Shown: piece after piece, positions 37,670-45,128 of the stretch
Numbering within the stretch: the stretch's first letter is position 1
Layout of the letters: every line of letters begins with the position of its first letter
NCBI RefSeq assembly: GCF_007829955.1
Contig: NZ_VIWX01000003.1
Location: forward strand, 186,001 to 250,000
DNA: 64,000 nucleotides
Direction of reading: 5' to 3'
From: Saccharopolyspora dendranthemae
GTDB lineage: Bacteria > Actinomycetota > Actinomycetes > Mycobacteriales > Pseudonocardiaceae
Notes under the pieces: generated by a model
What the model was told of the DNA's origin: nothing
What the model saw: the letters and a program-made list of their open reading frames with translations, nothing else
Databases searched by the model: none
Translations under genes and position numbers: made by a program

Positions 37670-38959
37670 TTACCGGCCCGCGGCCGGTCCGGCGGCCAAA
37701 CCCACTTCCGGCTCGTCCACCGGGGCCAACGGCTCCGGCCGGACTCCGGGAGCGAACTTGGGCACCCGCATGATGACCTTCATGCCCGCGCCCTTCTCGG
37801 TCTCCACGACGAGCCCGTAGTCGTTGCCGAAGGTGGCGCGCATCCGGTTGTTGATGTTGCCGAGCCCGACGTGCGCACCGGTGAGGTGGGCGTTGGCGAG
37901 CTCCGCGTCCAGCAGCTCCGGGTCCATCCCGATGCCGTCGTCGTCAACGCTGATCAGCGCTTCGGAACCGCTGTCCTCCGCGATGACCGACACGGTTCCG
38001 CCGCCGGGCTTGTTGGCGAGCCCGTGCCGGACCGCGTTCTCCACCAGCGGCTGCAGCGCGAGGAACGGCACCACGACCGGCAGCACCTCGGGGGCGATCT
38101 TGAGCTGCACGTTCAGCCGATCGGGTCCGAACCGCGCGGCTTCCAGCGTGAGGTAGCGGTCGATGTTGCGGATCTCGTCGGCGAGCGTCGTGTAGAGCCC
38201 GCTCGCCCGGAACGAGTAGCGGGTGAAGTCGGCGAACTCCTGCAGCAGGTCGCGCGCGTGCTCCTGGTCGGTGCGGATCAGCGAGGAGATCGTGTTGAGC
38301 GCGTTGTAGATGAAGTGCGGCGAGATCTGCGCCCGCAGCGCGCGCACCTCGGCCTGAGCCAGGCGCTCCTTGGACTCCTGCAGCTCGGCCAGTTCGAGCT
38401 GGGTGGACACGTGGTGGGCGACTTCGGCGGCGGCGCGCAGGAGCCGCTTGCGGTCGCCGTCGGCGATGACCGTCAGGACACCGCGGACCTGACCCTCGAC
38501 CTCCAGCGGCACCACGGCCGCGTGCCGCATCGGGCAGGGCCGCTGCTCGCAGACCACGTCGCCGTGGTCGAGGAAGTCGCGCTTGCCGGTGCGCAGCACC
38601 TGCTCGATCTTGGTGCGCAGATCGGCGTAGTGGTGGTTGGCCTCGCCGTCCCAGGTCAGCAGGGTTCCATCGGCGTCGACGATGCCGACGGCAACGCAGG
38701 CCAGCAGCTCCCTCAGGTGCGGACCGGTCTTGTCCGCCGATTCCTGGTTCAGGCCTTCGCGCAGGTAGGGCGCCGCGCTGGTGACCCGGTGCAGAGCCGC
38801 CAGCGTGGCGTCCTCCACCGAAGTGCTCACCCGACGCGCCCGGCACAGCAGCACGAACATGCCCAGCACGGCGAGCGCCGCGAGCGTGGTCAGGACCGTC
38901 CGCTCTGTCAACAACTCCGCCACAACATCAATCTGCCCGAGTCGCACGCTCTGAATCAA
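37670..38959 (-). CDS. LytS-like sensor histidine kinase (about 429 aa)
   Basis: A short N-terminus with one membrane helix (TTLAALAVLGMFVLLC) is followed by a GAF-like domain (about residues 75-190) and the His_kinase domain with the phospho-acceptor in ISPHFIYNALNTISSL (His about 215), then HATPase (LQPLVENAVRHGL, VDDDGIGM, GLGNINNRM). The GAF region contains CEQRPCPMRH, a Cys cluster reminiscent of the BtsS/LytS type. TTG 38959 or GTG 38947 may be the start. It should phosphorylate the LytTR regulator and control the adjacent symporter. Confidence 0.9.
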   Translation of the reverse strand: MIQSVRLGQIDVVAELLTERTVLTTLAALAVLGMFVLLCRARRVSTSVEDATLAALHRVTSAAPYLREGLNQESADKTGPHLRELLACVAVGIVDADGTLLTWDGEANHHYADLRTKIEQVLRTGKRDFLDHGDVVCEQRPCPMRHAAVVPLEVEGQVRGVLTVIADGDRKRLLRAAAEVAHHVSTQLELAELQESKERLAQAEVRALRAQISPHFIYNALNTISSLIRTDQEHARDLLQEFADFTRYSFRASGLYTTLADEIRNIDRYLTLEAARFGPDRLNVQLKIAPEVLPVVVPFLALQPLVENAVRHGLANKPGGGTVSVIAEDSGSEALISVDDDGIGMDPELLDAELANAHLTGAHVGLGNINNRMRATFGNDYGLVVETEKGAGMKVIMRVPKFAPGVRPEPLAPVDEPEVGLAAGPAAGR

Positions 38960-39091
38960 GACGGCTACGGCCAGTGCGAGTTTTCCATCGGTGAACGGTC
39001 CAGGCTCGTTCCATTCAGCGGAATCGATTCGCCCGTTCAGCAGATCCGGCCCGTGCGCAACTCCGGGAGTTGTCCACAGCCTGGGGGCAAC

Positions 39092-39943
39092 TCATTTCAG
39101 CAGCCGGGACATCCTGCGATCCGCCAGCTGCTTCCCACCGGTCTGGCACGTCGGGCAGTACTGCATCGAGCGGTCCGCGAAGGAGACCTCCCGAACCGCG
39201 TCGCCGCACACCGGACACGGCAGACCGGTGCGGCCGTGCACCCGCATCCCCGACCGCTTCTCCGCCTTGAGCCGCGCGGCGTCCTGCCGCAGCGACCGGT
39301 CCACGGCGTCCCGGAGGATCTCCTGGACGTAGCCGTGCAGCCGGGTCACCGCCGCGGCGTCGAGCTTGCCCGCCGTGGCGAACGGGGAGAGCTTCGCGGC
39401 GTGCAGGATCTCGTCCGAGTAGGCGTTGCCGATTCCCGCGATCGTGGACTGCTCGGTGAGCACGGTCTTGATCCGCTCGGTGCGGCCCTCCAGGAGCGCG
39501 GCGAACCCGTCGGCGTCGGCCTCCAGCGCGTCGGGCCCCAGCCGCGCGATCCCGGGAACCTCCGCCGGATCCTCGACGATCCACGCGGCGAGGCTCTTCT
39601 GGGTGCCGGCCTCGGTCAGGTCGAACCCGACGCCGCCGAGGTGGACGCGCAGCGCGATCGGTCCGCGGCCCGGCTTCGGCGGGGTCGCTGAGAGCTTGTC
39701 CGACCAGCGCAGCCAGCCGGCCTTCGCCAGGTGGCAGACCAGGTGCAGGCCGCCGCAGTCCAGGTCGAGGTACTTGCCGTGCCTGACGGCATCGGTGACC
39801 TCGCGCCCGTGCAGCGCGGTCCACAACGGGTCCGCGGTCTTGAGCACGCTCATCGAGGCGACGTCGACGCGCGCCACCATCCGCCCCACGGCGTGATCGC
39901 GGAGGTGCTTCGCCAGCGCCTCCACCTCGGGAAGTTCGGGCAC
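39092..39943 (-). CDS. Fpg/Nei-family DNA glycosylase (283 aa)
   Basis: GTG at 39943 gives the family's invariant N-terminus PELPEVEALAKHL, with Pro2 as the catalytic residue and Glu3. The H2TH region (SIAGIGNAYSDEIL type, TIAGIGNAYSDEILHAAK) and a C-terminal zinc finger (Cys243, Cys246, Cys263, Cys266) are intact. The enzyme removes oxidised bases. It could be Fpg or an endonuclease VIII-like protein; I cannot separate them by eye. A lone TTGTCCACA occurs just before its 3' end. Confidence 0.92.
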   Translation of the reverse strand: MPELPEVEALAKHLRDHAVGRMVARVDVASMSVLKTADPLWTALHGREVTDAVRHGKYLDLDCGGLHLVCHLAKAGWLRWSDKLSATPPKPGRGPIALRVHLGGVGFDLTEAGTQKSLAAWIVEDPAEVPGIARLGPDALEADADGFAALLEGRTERIKTVLTEQSTIAGIGNAYSDEILHAAKLSPFATAGKLDAAAVTRLHGYVQEILRDAVDRSLRQDAARLKAEKRSGMRVHGRTGLPCPVCGDAVREVSFADRSMQYCPTCQTGGKQLADRRMSRLLK

Positions 39944-39982
39944 GACTCCAGTGTGCCCCAACGAGGGGACAGCAGCGGCGCT

Positions 39983-40420
39983 CTACTCCGTCGGCTGCAG
40001 CCTGCCGTTCATGTCCGGCTCCGCGTACAGCTCGATGTGCCGGGCCACCTGCGACACCTCGGTGCGCACCTCGACGAAGCCGCGCACGATGCCCACCCAG
40101 GTCTCCGGCGGGTTCTCCTCGGCGTCACCCGGCGTCGACGCGGTGAGCGTCCACGGGCGGTGCAGCACCCAGCGGACCGGGAAGAACAGGATCGCGATCA
40201 CGACCACCGCGATGAACCACCACGGGATGATCACCTCTTGGGGCGTCCACGCGATGAACACCACGACCAGGGCCGCGAGCGCTGCCCCCACCACGATCGC
40301 CGGTGTCGAACCGCCGTTGACGTCGTGCTCGAACTCGTCCACCACGATCGGGTTGGACCACTCCAGGTTCGCCCTGATCGTCCATTCCCGGCCGTCGGAG
40401 CCTCGAACCACCCGGTTCAT
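39983..40420 (-). CDS. Hypothetical two-helix membrane protein (145 aa)
   Basis: The N-terminus MNRVVRGSDGREWTIRANLEWSNP is followed by two membrane segments (AIVVGAALAALVVVFIAW and IPWWFIAVVVIAILFF) and a soluble C-terminal part that mentions no known motif. ATG 40420 has GGGGAGG upstream. I do not recognise a named family, but the opening is reminiscent of widespread actinobacterial hypothetical proteins. It stands alone between fpg and the divergent PPOX gene. Confidence 0.72.
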   Translation of the reverse strand: MNRVVRGSDGREWTIRANLEWSNPIVVDEFEHDVNGGSTPAIVVGAALAALVVVFIAWTPQEVIIPWWFIAVVVIAILFFPVRWVLHRPWTLTASTPGDAEENPPETWVGIVRGFVEVRTEVSQVARHIELYAEPDMNGRLQPTE

Positions 40421-40669
40421 CGTCGCCTCCCCGCCCACCCGGGCTGGTCACTCGAACGCAAACTCGCCACTCGAACCACACCTGTCACCGAGCGTGGTGC
40501 CACGGTACCGCTCCTGTCATCGGCCCGAAGGGTGATCGTCCGCACGCAGCGGGACCATCGCCACCTCGCATTGTCGATCATGACGGCACCTCCGGCCAAC
40601 CCTCTGGCCCTGAGAACGACCCGCTCGAACCACTACGCTCCGGGCACACCTGATTCCAGGAGGCATCCG

Positions 40670-41068
40670 ATGGACGTCGACGAGGCCGTGGGGCTGATCC
40701 GCGACCAGCACCACGCGGTGCTGGGAACCCTGCGCGAGGACGGAACACCGCTGATGACCCCGGTCCTCGCGGCGGTGGACGAGCAGGGCCGGGTGGTGGT
40801 CAGCACCAAGTCCGGCTCGGGGAAGGTCCACAACCTCCGGCGCGACCCGCGCGCCTGGCTGTGCGTGCTGCCGGACGCGTTCTTCGGCCGCTGGTTCCAG
40901 GTGGACTCCGACGTCGAGATCGTCGAGCTCCCCGAGGCCCTGCCGCTGCTGGAGGACTACTACCGCTCCCTCTCCGGGGAGCACGAGAACTGGGATTCCT
41001 ACCGCGAGGCCATGCGCTCCGAGAAGCGCGTGCTGCTGCGGCTCACCCCGACCCGCGCGGTCGGCTGA
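40670..41068 (+). CDS. PPOX-class (probably F420-dependent) oxidoreductase (132 aa)
   Basis: A flavin/F420-binding split-barrel protein of about the usual size. The pattern AVLGTLREDGTPLMTPVLAAVDEQGRVVVSTKSGSGKVHNLRRDPRAWLCVL is typical of the PPOX group in Actinobacteria, where many members use coenzyme F420. The cofactor is inferred from the group, not seen. ATG 40670 has AGGAGG 8 bases before it. Confidence 0.88.
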   Translation: MDVDEAVGLIRDQHHAVLGTLREDGTPLMTPVLAAVDEQGRVVVSTKSGSGKVHNLRRDPRAWLCVLPDAFFGRWFQVDSDVEIVELPEALPLLEDYYRSLSGEHENWDSYREAMRSEKRVLLRLTPTRAVG

Positions 41069-41081
41069 GGCGGACCCCCCG

Positions 41082-41111
41082 GTGAACGGTCACCGAACCA
41101 TGGGCTAAAGT
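41082..41111 (+). promoter_or_regulatory. Probable promoter of tRNA-Gly
   Basis: TAAAGT at 41106-41111 equals the rRNA -10 box in this window. GTGAAC, 18 bases upstream, is a weak -35. The start would lie near 41118, giving a leader of about 45 bases before the tRNA. Confidence 0.45.
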
Positions 41112-41161
41112 ATTCACCAACAGCACACCGGCGGCGAAAGCCACCGGGAAGCGATGAACAT

Positions 41162-41234
41162 GCGGATGTAGCGCAGCTGGTAGCGCATCACCTTGCCAAG
41201 GTGAGGGTCGCGGGTTCGAGTCCCGTCATCCGCT
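41162..41234 (+). tRNA. tRNA-Gly (anticodon GCC)
   Basis: A complete cloverleaf of 73 bases: acceptor GCGGATG/CATCCGC, D-arm GCGCAGCTGGTAGCGC, anticodon stem TCACC/GGTGA with loop TTGCCAA (anticodon GCC), and T-arm CGGGTTCGAGTCCCG. CCA is not encoded. Confidence 0.97.
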
Positions 41235-41240
41235 CGTTGC

Positions 41241-41275
41241 AGTGGGGCCGAGGTTGTCACCTCGGCCCCACTTCT
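41241..41275 (+). terminator. Terminator of tRNA-Gly
   Basis: A perfect 14-bp stem (41241-41254 with 41259-41272) and a 4-base loop, followed by TTCTGTTT. It begins 7 bases after the tRNA 3' end. Confidence 0.93.
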
Positions 41276-41293
41276 GTTTCCGCCTCACCAGCT

Positions 41294-41361
41294 CCCAGTT
41301 TTAGTCCTAACTGAGCCGACATTTCGGGCATGATCATGGCTCGGTTTGGACTAAAACTGGG
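41294..41361 (+). repeat. 68-bp inverted-repeat element, copy 3
   Basis: Same orientation as copies 2 and 4. The core differs at two bases (CTAACTGAG, TTTCGGGCATG). The right flank AAGTGCC equals the reverse complement of the left flank of copy 1. It lies between the tRNA-Gly terminator and msrA. Confidence 0.92.
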
Positions 41362-41404
41362 AAGTGCCCAGGTCCGGCTACGGTGCGCCGGAGTGCGGGC
41401 GGGA

Positions 41405-42061
41405 TCAGCTCTCGACGCCGAGGCCGATGGGGCAGGCGACTCCGGTGCCTCCCAGTCCGCAGTAGCCGTTGGGGTTCTTGGCGTCCGAGAGGTACTGCTG
41501 GTGGTAGCTCTCGGCGTAGAAGAAGTCCTCGAGCGGGGCGATCTCCGTGGTGATCTGGCCCTTGCCCGCGGCCGTCAGGGCCTGCTGGAACGCCTGCGCG
41601 CTGGCCTCCGCCTCGCGCAGCTGCTGCTCGTCGGTGCAGTAGATCGCCGAGCGGTACTGGGTGCCGAGGTCGTTGCCCTGGCGCATGCCCTGGGTGGGGT
41701 CGTGGTTCTCCCAGAACTCCTTGAGGACCTGCGCGTAGCTGATCTTCTCCGGGTCGAACACGATCAGGACGGCCTCGGTGTGGCCGGTCAGACCGGAGCA
41801 GACCTCTTCGTAGCCGGGATTCGGCGTGTAGCCGCCCGCGTAGCCGACGGCCGTGCTCCACACGCCCTCGGTCTGCCAGAACACGCGCTCCGCACCCCAG
41901 AAGCAGCCCATCCCGACCACCGCGGTGGCCAGGCCCTCCGGGAACGGCGGAACGATGCGGCGGTCCGGGAAGACCGCGTGGTGCTCGTCCACCGGCATCG
42001 GGGAGTCTCGGCCGGGCAGCGCCGACGACGGGTCGATCATCTTCAGCTTCGCACCGAACAT
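41405..42061 (-). CDS. msrA: Peptide methionine (S)-S-oxide reductase MsrA (218 aa)
   Basis: Reduces the S-epimer of methionine sulfoxide. The catalytic motif GCFWG (Cys53) and the family run [39 protein letters not shown] are intact. Resolving cysteines may be those near the C-terminus ([14 protein letters not shown]). The length is typical. ATG 42061 is chosen; the longer frame adds eight residues with no ribosome site. It converges with nothing; the acyltransferase gene starts upstream on the same strand. Confidence 0.95.
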   Translation of the reverse strand: MFGAKLKMIDPSSALPGRDSPMPVDEHHAVFPDRRIVPPFPEGLATAVVGMGCFWGAERVFWQTEGVWSTAVGYAGGYTPNPGYEEVCSGLTGHTEAVLIVFDPEKISYAQVLKEFWENHDPTQGMRQGNDLGTQYRSAIYCTDEQQLREAEASAQAFQQALTAAGKGQITTEIAPLEDFFYAESYHQQYLSDAKNPNGYCGLGGTGVACPIGLGVES

Positions 42062-42081
42062 GTTTCCAGAGTACGCCGTGG

Positions 42082-43590
42082 TCAACGCCGATCCAGCCGG
42101 TTGGGATCGCCGTAGCGGCCCGGGTCCGGCGGCAGCGGACGGCGTGCGTGCCTGCCCTGCGGCGGTTCGTCGATCTCACCGGACAACCGCCGCGACAGCG
42201 GTGACTCCTCGGGCGGCGACCAGCCAGGCGGCGGCCGGCGCTGACCCCTCCGGTCCGGCGGAAGTCCCTGGTCCGGCGGGGACACCCGGCCTCCGGGTCG
42301 CGGCGCACCGGCGCCCGGCGGGCGCGGGGGTGGCGGCCAGGCCCCGCGCGGCCGCTCGGGGAGCGGGCGGTCCGCACCTCGGTGCCCGGCGGATTCGGCC
42401 GTGGGAGCGACGGTGCCGGCCGGTTCCGGAACGCCGGGAGCGGCGGTGCCGGTTCGGGGGATCTCGGTGTCGGTCGGGACCTCCTCCGGCTCGGGCACCT
42501 TGTCGCCTCCCCGCTCCCCCTCCGGGGCCGGGGTGAGGAGGTGGCGCAAGCGCATCGTCGGGTCCTCGACGTACTTCCACGACAGCGTTCCCAGCACGTA
42601 GGCGGCGGGCGCGGCGCACAGCAGCATGAGCCACTGGTTGGCGATCCCGGCCATCGCCAGCAGCTGCTGGACCGGGAAGCCCCAGACGTAGACGCCGTAG
42701 CTGCCGTTGACCCACACGCCCGGCACGGTCAGCCGCGACGGCCAGAAGTGCCCGGTCACGATCACCGCGTAGCTCACCGCGAAGGGCATGACGGCCGAGG
42801 TCGTGATGCTGTTGGGCATCACGAACAACGCCACCAGACCGGCGCCGGCGGCCAGCGGGGACAGCGGGATCCGGTAGAGGTTGAGCAGCACGCCCAGCGC
42901 GAAGGCGACCAGGAACGCCACCAGCGATTCGACCGGAACGCTCAGCAGCGAACCCGCCGACTCCGAACCCGGGATCTCCTCCAGGTGCCGGTCCCAGACA
43001 ACCAGGGCGATCAGCGCGACGACCGTCAGCCAGCGGAACCGCTGCTTGGCCGTGCCCAGCAGCAACAGCGCGAACAGGCCGCCGTAGGCCAGCAGTTCCA
43101 TCGGCAGCGTCCACAGCGAACCGTTGACGGCGTCGGGCCACGGGTTGTTCTCGAAGACCCCCGGCAGGTCGTGGCGCAAGGTCAGCAATCCCGCGTTGTT
43201 GACGATGTAACCCCAGGTCTCGTGGGACCTGAAGTACTCGCCGACGGAGAGGCTGGTGATCATCGGGCCGACGATCAGGGCCATGCCGACCGACACCGTG
43301 AGCATCGGCGGCCACAACCGCAGCACCCGCTTGACCGCGAAGCGGAGCGCGTGCGGATCGCGCATCCAGCTCTCGGTGATCTGGAAACCGCTGAGCGCGA
43401 AGAAACCCATCAGCACGCCCTCGTCGGGCTGCACCGGCCACTCCGGCGGGAACAGCTCACCGCTGCCCACCAGCGGGGAGCTGTGACCGTAGATGACCAG
43501 CAGCGCACCGATCATGCGGATCCAGGCGAAGCCGTGGTTGGGACCGGCGAACAACTCAGGGCGAGCGTGCACAACACGCGCAGCACTCAA
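42082..43590 (-). CDS. Acyltransferase-3 family membrane protein with Pro-rich tail (502 aa)
   Basis: Ten or so membrane helices with the acyltransferase-3 (OafA/NolL) signature [13 protein letters not shown] near the N-terminus and [14 protein letters not shown] at the end of the domain. Such enzymes O-acetylate cell-surface sugars or lipids. After about residue 350 a hydrophilic tail of about 150 residues follows, very rich in Pro, Arg and Gly ([17 protein letters not shown]), likely disordered and cytoplasmic. TTG 43590 is the start used; a GTG a few codons later is possible. Confidence 0.85.
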   Translation of the reverse strand: MSAARVVHARPELFAGPNHGFAWIRMIGALLVIYGHSSPLVGSGELFPPEWPVQPDEGVLMGFFALSGFQITESWMRDPHALRFAVKRVLRLWPPMLTVSVGMALIVGPMITSLSVGEYFRSHETWGYIVNNAGLLTLRHDLPGVFENNPWPDAVNGSLWTLPMELLAYGGLFALLLLGTAKQRFRWLTVVALIALVVWDRHLEEIPGSESAGSLLSVPVESLVAFLVAFALGVLLNLYRIPLSPLAAGAGLVALFVMPNSITTSAVMPFAVSYAVIVTGHFWPSRLTVPGVWVNGSYGVYVWGFPVQQLLAMAGIANQWLMLLCAAPAAYVLGTLSWKYVEDPTMRLRHLLTPAPEGERGGDKVPEPEEVPTDTEIPRTGTAAPGVPEPAGTVAPTAESAGHRGADRPLPERPRGAWPPPPRPPGAGAPRPGGRVSPPDQGLPPDRRGQRRPPPGWSPPEESPLSRRLSGEIDEPPQGRHARRPLPPDPGRYGDPNRLDRR

Positions 43591-43811
43591 CCCGGCTCAC
43601 CCCATCGATTTGTGCCCGACCTGGACGTCAACGCTGCGTAGCCTAGCCAAGGGCTCAGCGGTTCGGGACCCTTTACAACCCAGACACCCGTCCGGACCAG
43701 ACCGCAGACCGTATCGTTATTCGGCCGGTGCACCGCGAAGGTGTCGCCGAGTGCCAGAATGGCTTCGTTCGCAGCAGCGGCGTTCATGGAAATCCGGAAA
43801 GGGCGCTATCG

Positions 43812-45053
43812 GTGACCTGGCAAGACGAGTTGCAGAACCTCGACGCCGAACTCGCGGCAGGACGCATTTCCGCCGAGGAGTACCGACAGCGCAGGGACAC
43901 CGTGCTGGGCCGGGCGCAGACCGGGCAGACCGGGCAGACGCCGTCGAACCCGGACGGTTTCCCGCAGCAGGAGCAGACACCACCGGCTGATCCCTCGTCC
44001 GGGGGGTTCCCGCAGCAGCAACCCGGCCAGCAGCAGTCGAGCCCGTTCCCGCCCGCGTTCAGCTGGGGCGACGCCGCCAAGCAGCAGCAACCCCAGCAGC
44101 AGGCGGGCAACAACGAGGCGACGCAGGTCGTGCAGAACCCGTTCCTCCAGCAGCAGCAACAGCAGCAGCAGCCGCCCGCTGATTCCGGCAGCACCCAGAT
44201 CGTCAGCGTCCCGCAGCAGCCGCAGCAGCAGCAGTGGAACCAGTCGCAGCAGCAGTGGAACGGCCAGCAGCAGGGCTGGGGGCCGGTGGAGACGACCGGC
44301 ACGCCCTGGGGCGACGACCTGCCGGGATCCGGCGACTCGGGCGAGGCGCCCTGGATGCGCCAGGGCCCGGAGGTCTTCGAGTCGGCGGGGAAGCCGGGCA
44401 AGGGCAAGCTGATCGCCGGCCTGTCCATCGGTGCCGTGCTGCTGGTCGTGGTGATCGTCGCCGTGATCTTCTACTTCGCCGGCGGTGAGAGCCGGCCCGA
44501 GCAGGAGACGGCCGCGCCTCCCGCGCCGCCCGCACCGACGACGACCGAGCTGCCGCAGCCGCCCGCCGCCAAGGCTCCGCCGGCGACGACGCAGGAGGTG
44601 CTGGTCGCCGCGAACGGCCCGGCGCACCCGTGGGCGGGACTGCTGGACCTGCCCAACCTGCAGGGCGCCAAGGGCGGGCTGCTCCAGCCCAAGGCCGTGC
44701 TCGACACGGCGTTCCAGAACGGCCTCGCCGAGGGCTGGTTCAACGGCACGGAGGGCGTGCAGCCCAAGACGACGCTGCTCGCGCTGAAGATGCCCGACGC
44801 CAACGCCGCCCAGACCGCGGCCGACAAGTACCTGGCCGCGCAGCAGGGCCTGTCCGAGGTCGAAGACCTGTCCTACCAGGGCGTTTCGGTGGTCTCCGCC
44901 GGCGCGACCTTCCGGACCGCCTACGTCGCGCACAACTACGCGGTGATCATCGACGTGAGCGGCCCGCCGGAGCAGAAGGACGCGGCAGCGCAGGCCTTCA
45001 AGGCCGTCCTCGACCAGCAGCTCACCCAGACCCCGCCCACGGTCCGCGACTGA
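43812..45053 (+). CDS. Gln-rich single-pass membrane protein (413 aa)
   Basis: The N-terminal 35 residues (WQDELQNLDAELAAGRISAEEYRQRRDTVLGRA) form a SHOCT-like short helical domain. A stretch of about 150 residues rich in Gln and Pro follows, encoded largely by CAG/CAA repeats, with runs of five or more Gln. One membrane helix (LIAGLSIGAVLLVVVIVAVIFYFAGG) then leads to a secreted domain of about 170 residues (WAGLLDLPNLQGAKGG ... VIIDVSGPPEQKDAAAQ). GTG 43812 has GGAAAGGG upstream. Function unknown. Confidence 0.8.
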   Translation: MTWQDELQNLDAELAAGRISAEEYRQRRDTVLGRAQTGQTGQTPSNPDGFPQQEQTPPADPSSGGFPQQQPGQQQSSPFPPAFSWGDAAKQQQPQQQAGNNEATQVVQNPFLQQQQQQQQPPADSGSTQIVSVPQQPQQQQWNQSQQQWNGQQQGWGPVETTGTPWGDDLPGSGDSGEAPWMRQGPEVFESAGKPGKGKLIAGLSIGAVLLVVVIVAVIFYFAGGESRPEQETAAPPAPPAPTTTELPQPPAAKAPPATTQEVLVAANGPAHPWAGLLDLPNLQGAKGGLLQPKAVLDTAFQNGLAEGWFNGTEGVQPKTTLLALKMPDANAAQTAADKYLAAQQGLSEVEDLSYQGVSVVSAGATFRTAYVAHNYAVIIDVSGPPEQKDAAAQAFKAVLDQQLTQTPPTVRD

Positions 45054-45067
45054 TCTCCGGACACCCG

Positions 45068-45105
45068 CGGCCGCTCCCTCGAACCCGAGGTGAGCGGCCG
45101 TTCTT
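45068..45105 (+). terminator. Terminator after the Gln-rich protein gene
   Basis: CGGCCGCTC (45068-45076) pairs with GAGCGGCCG (45092-45100), and an inner CCTCG/CGAGG extends the stem. TTCTT follows. It lies between convergent genes. Confidence 0.8.
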
Positions 45106-45128
45106 CATCCCCGCACACCGCGCGGTGG

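Noticed and set aside
39070..39078. A single TTGTCCACA as a further DnaA site
   Set aside because: One isolated 9-mer is expected by chance in this amount of GC-rich DNA and it lies alone.
38960..39091. A gene between the LytS-like kinase and fpg
   Set aside because: The stretch is only 132 bp and has no frame with a protein-like pattern.
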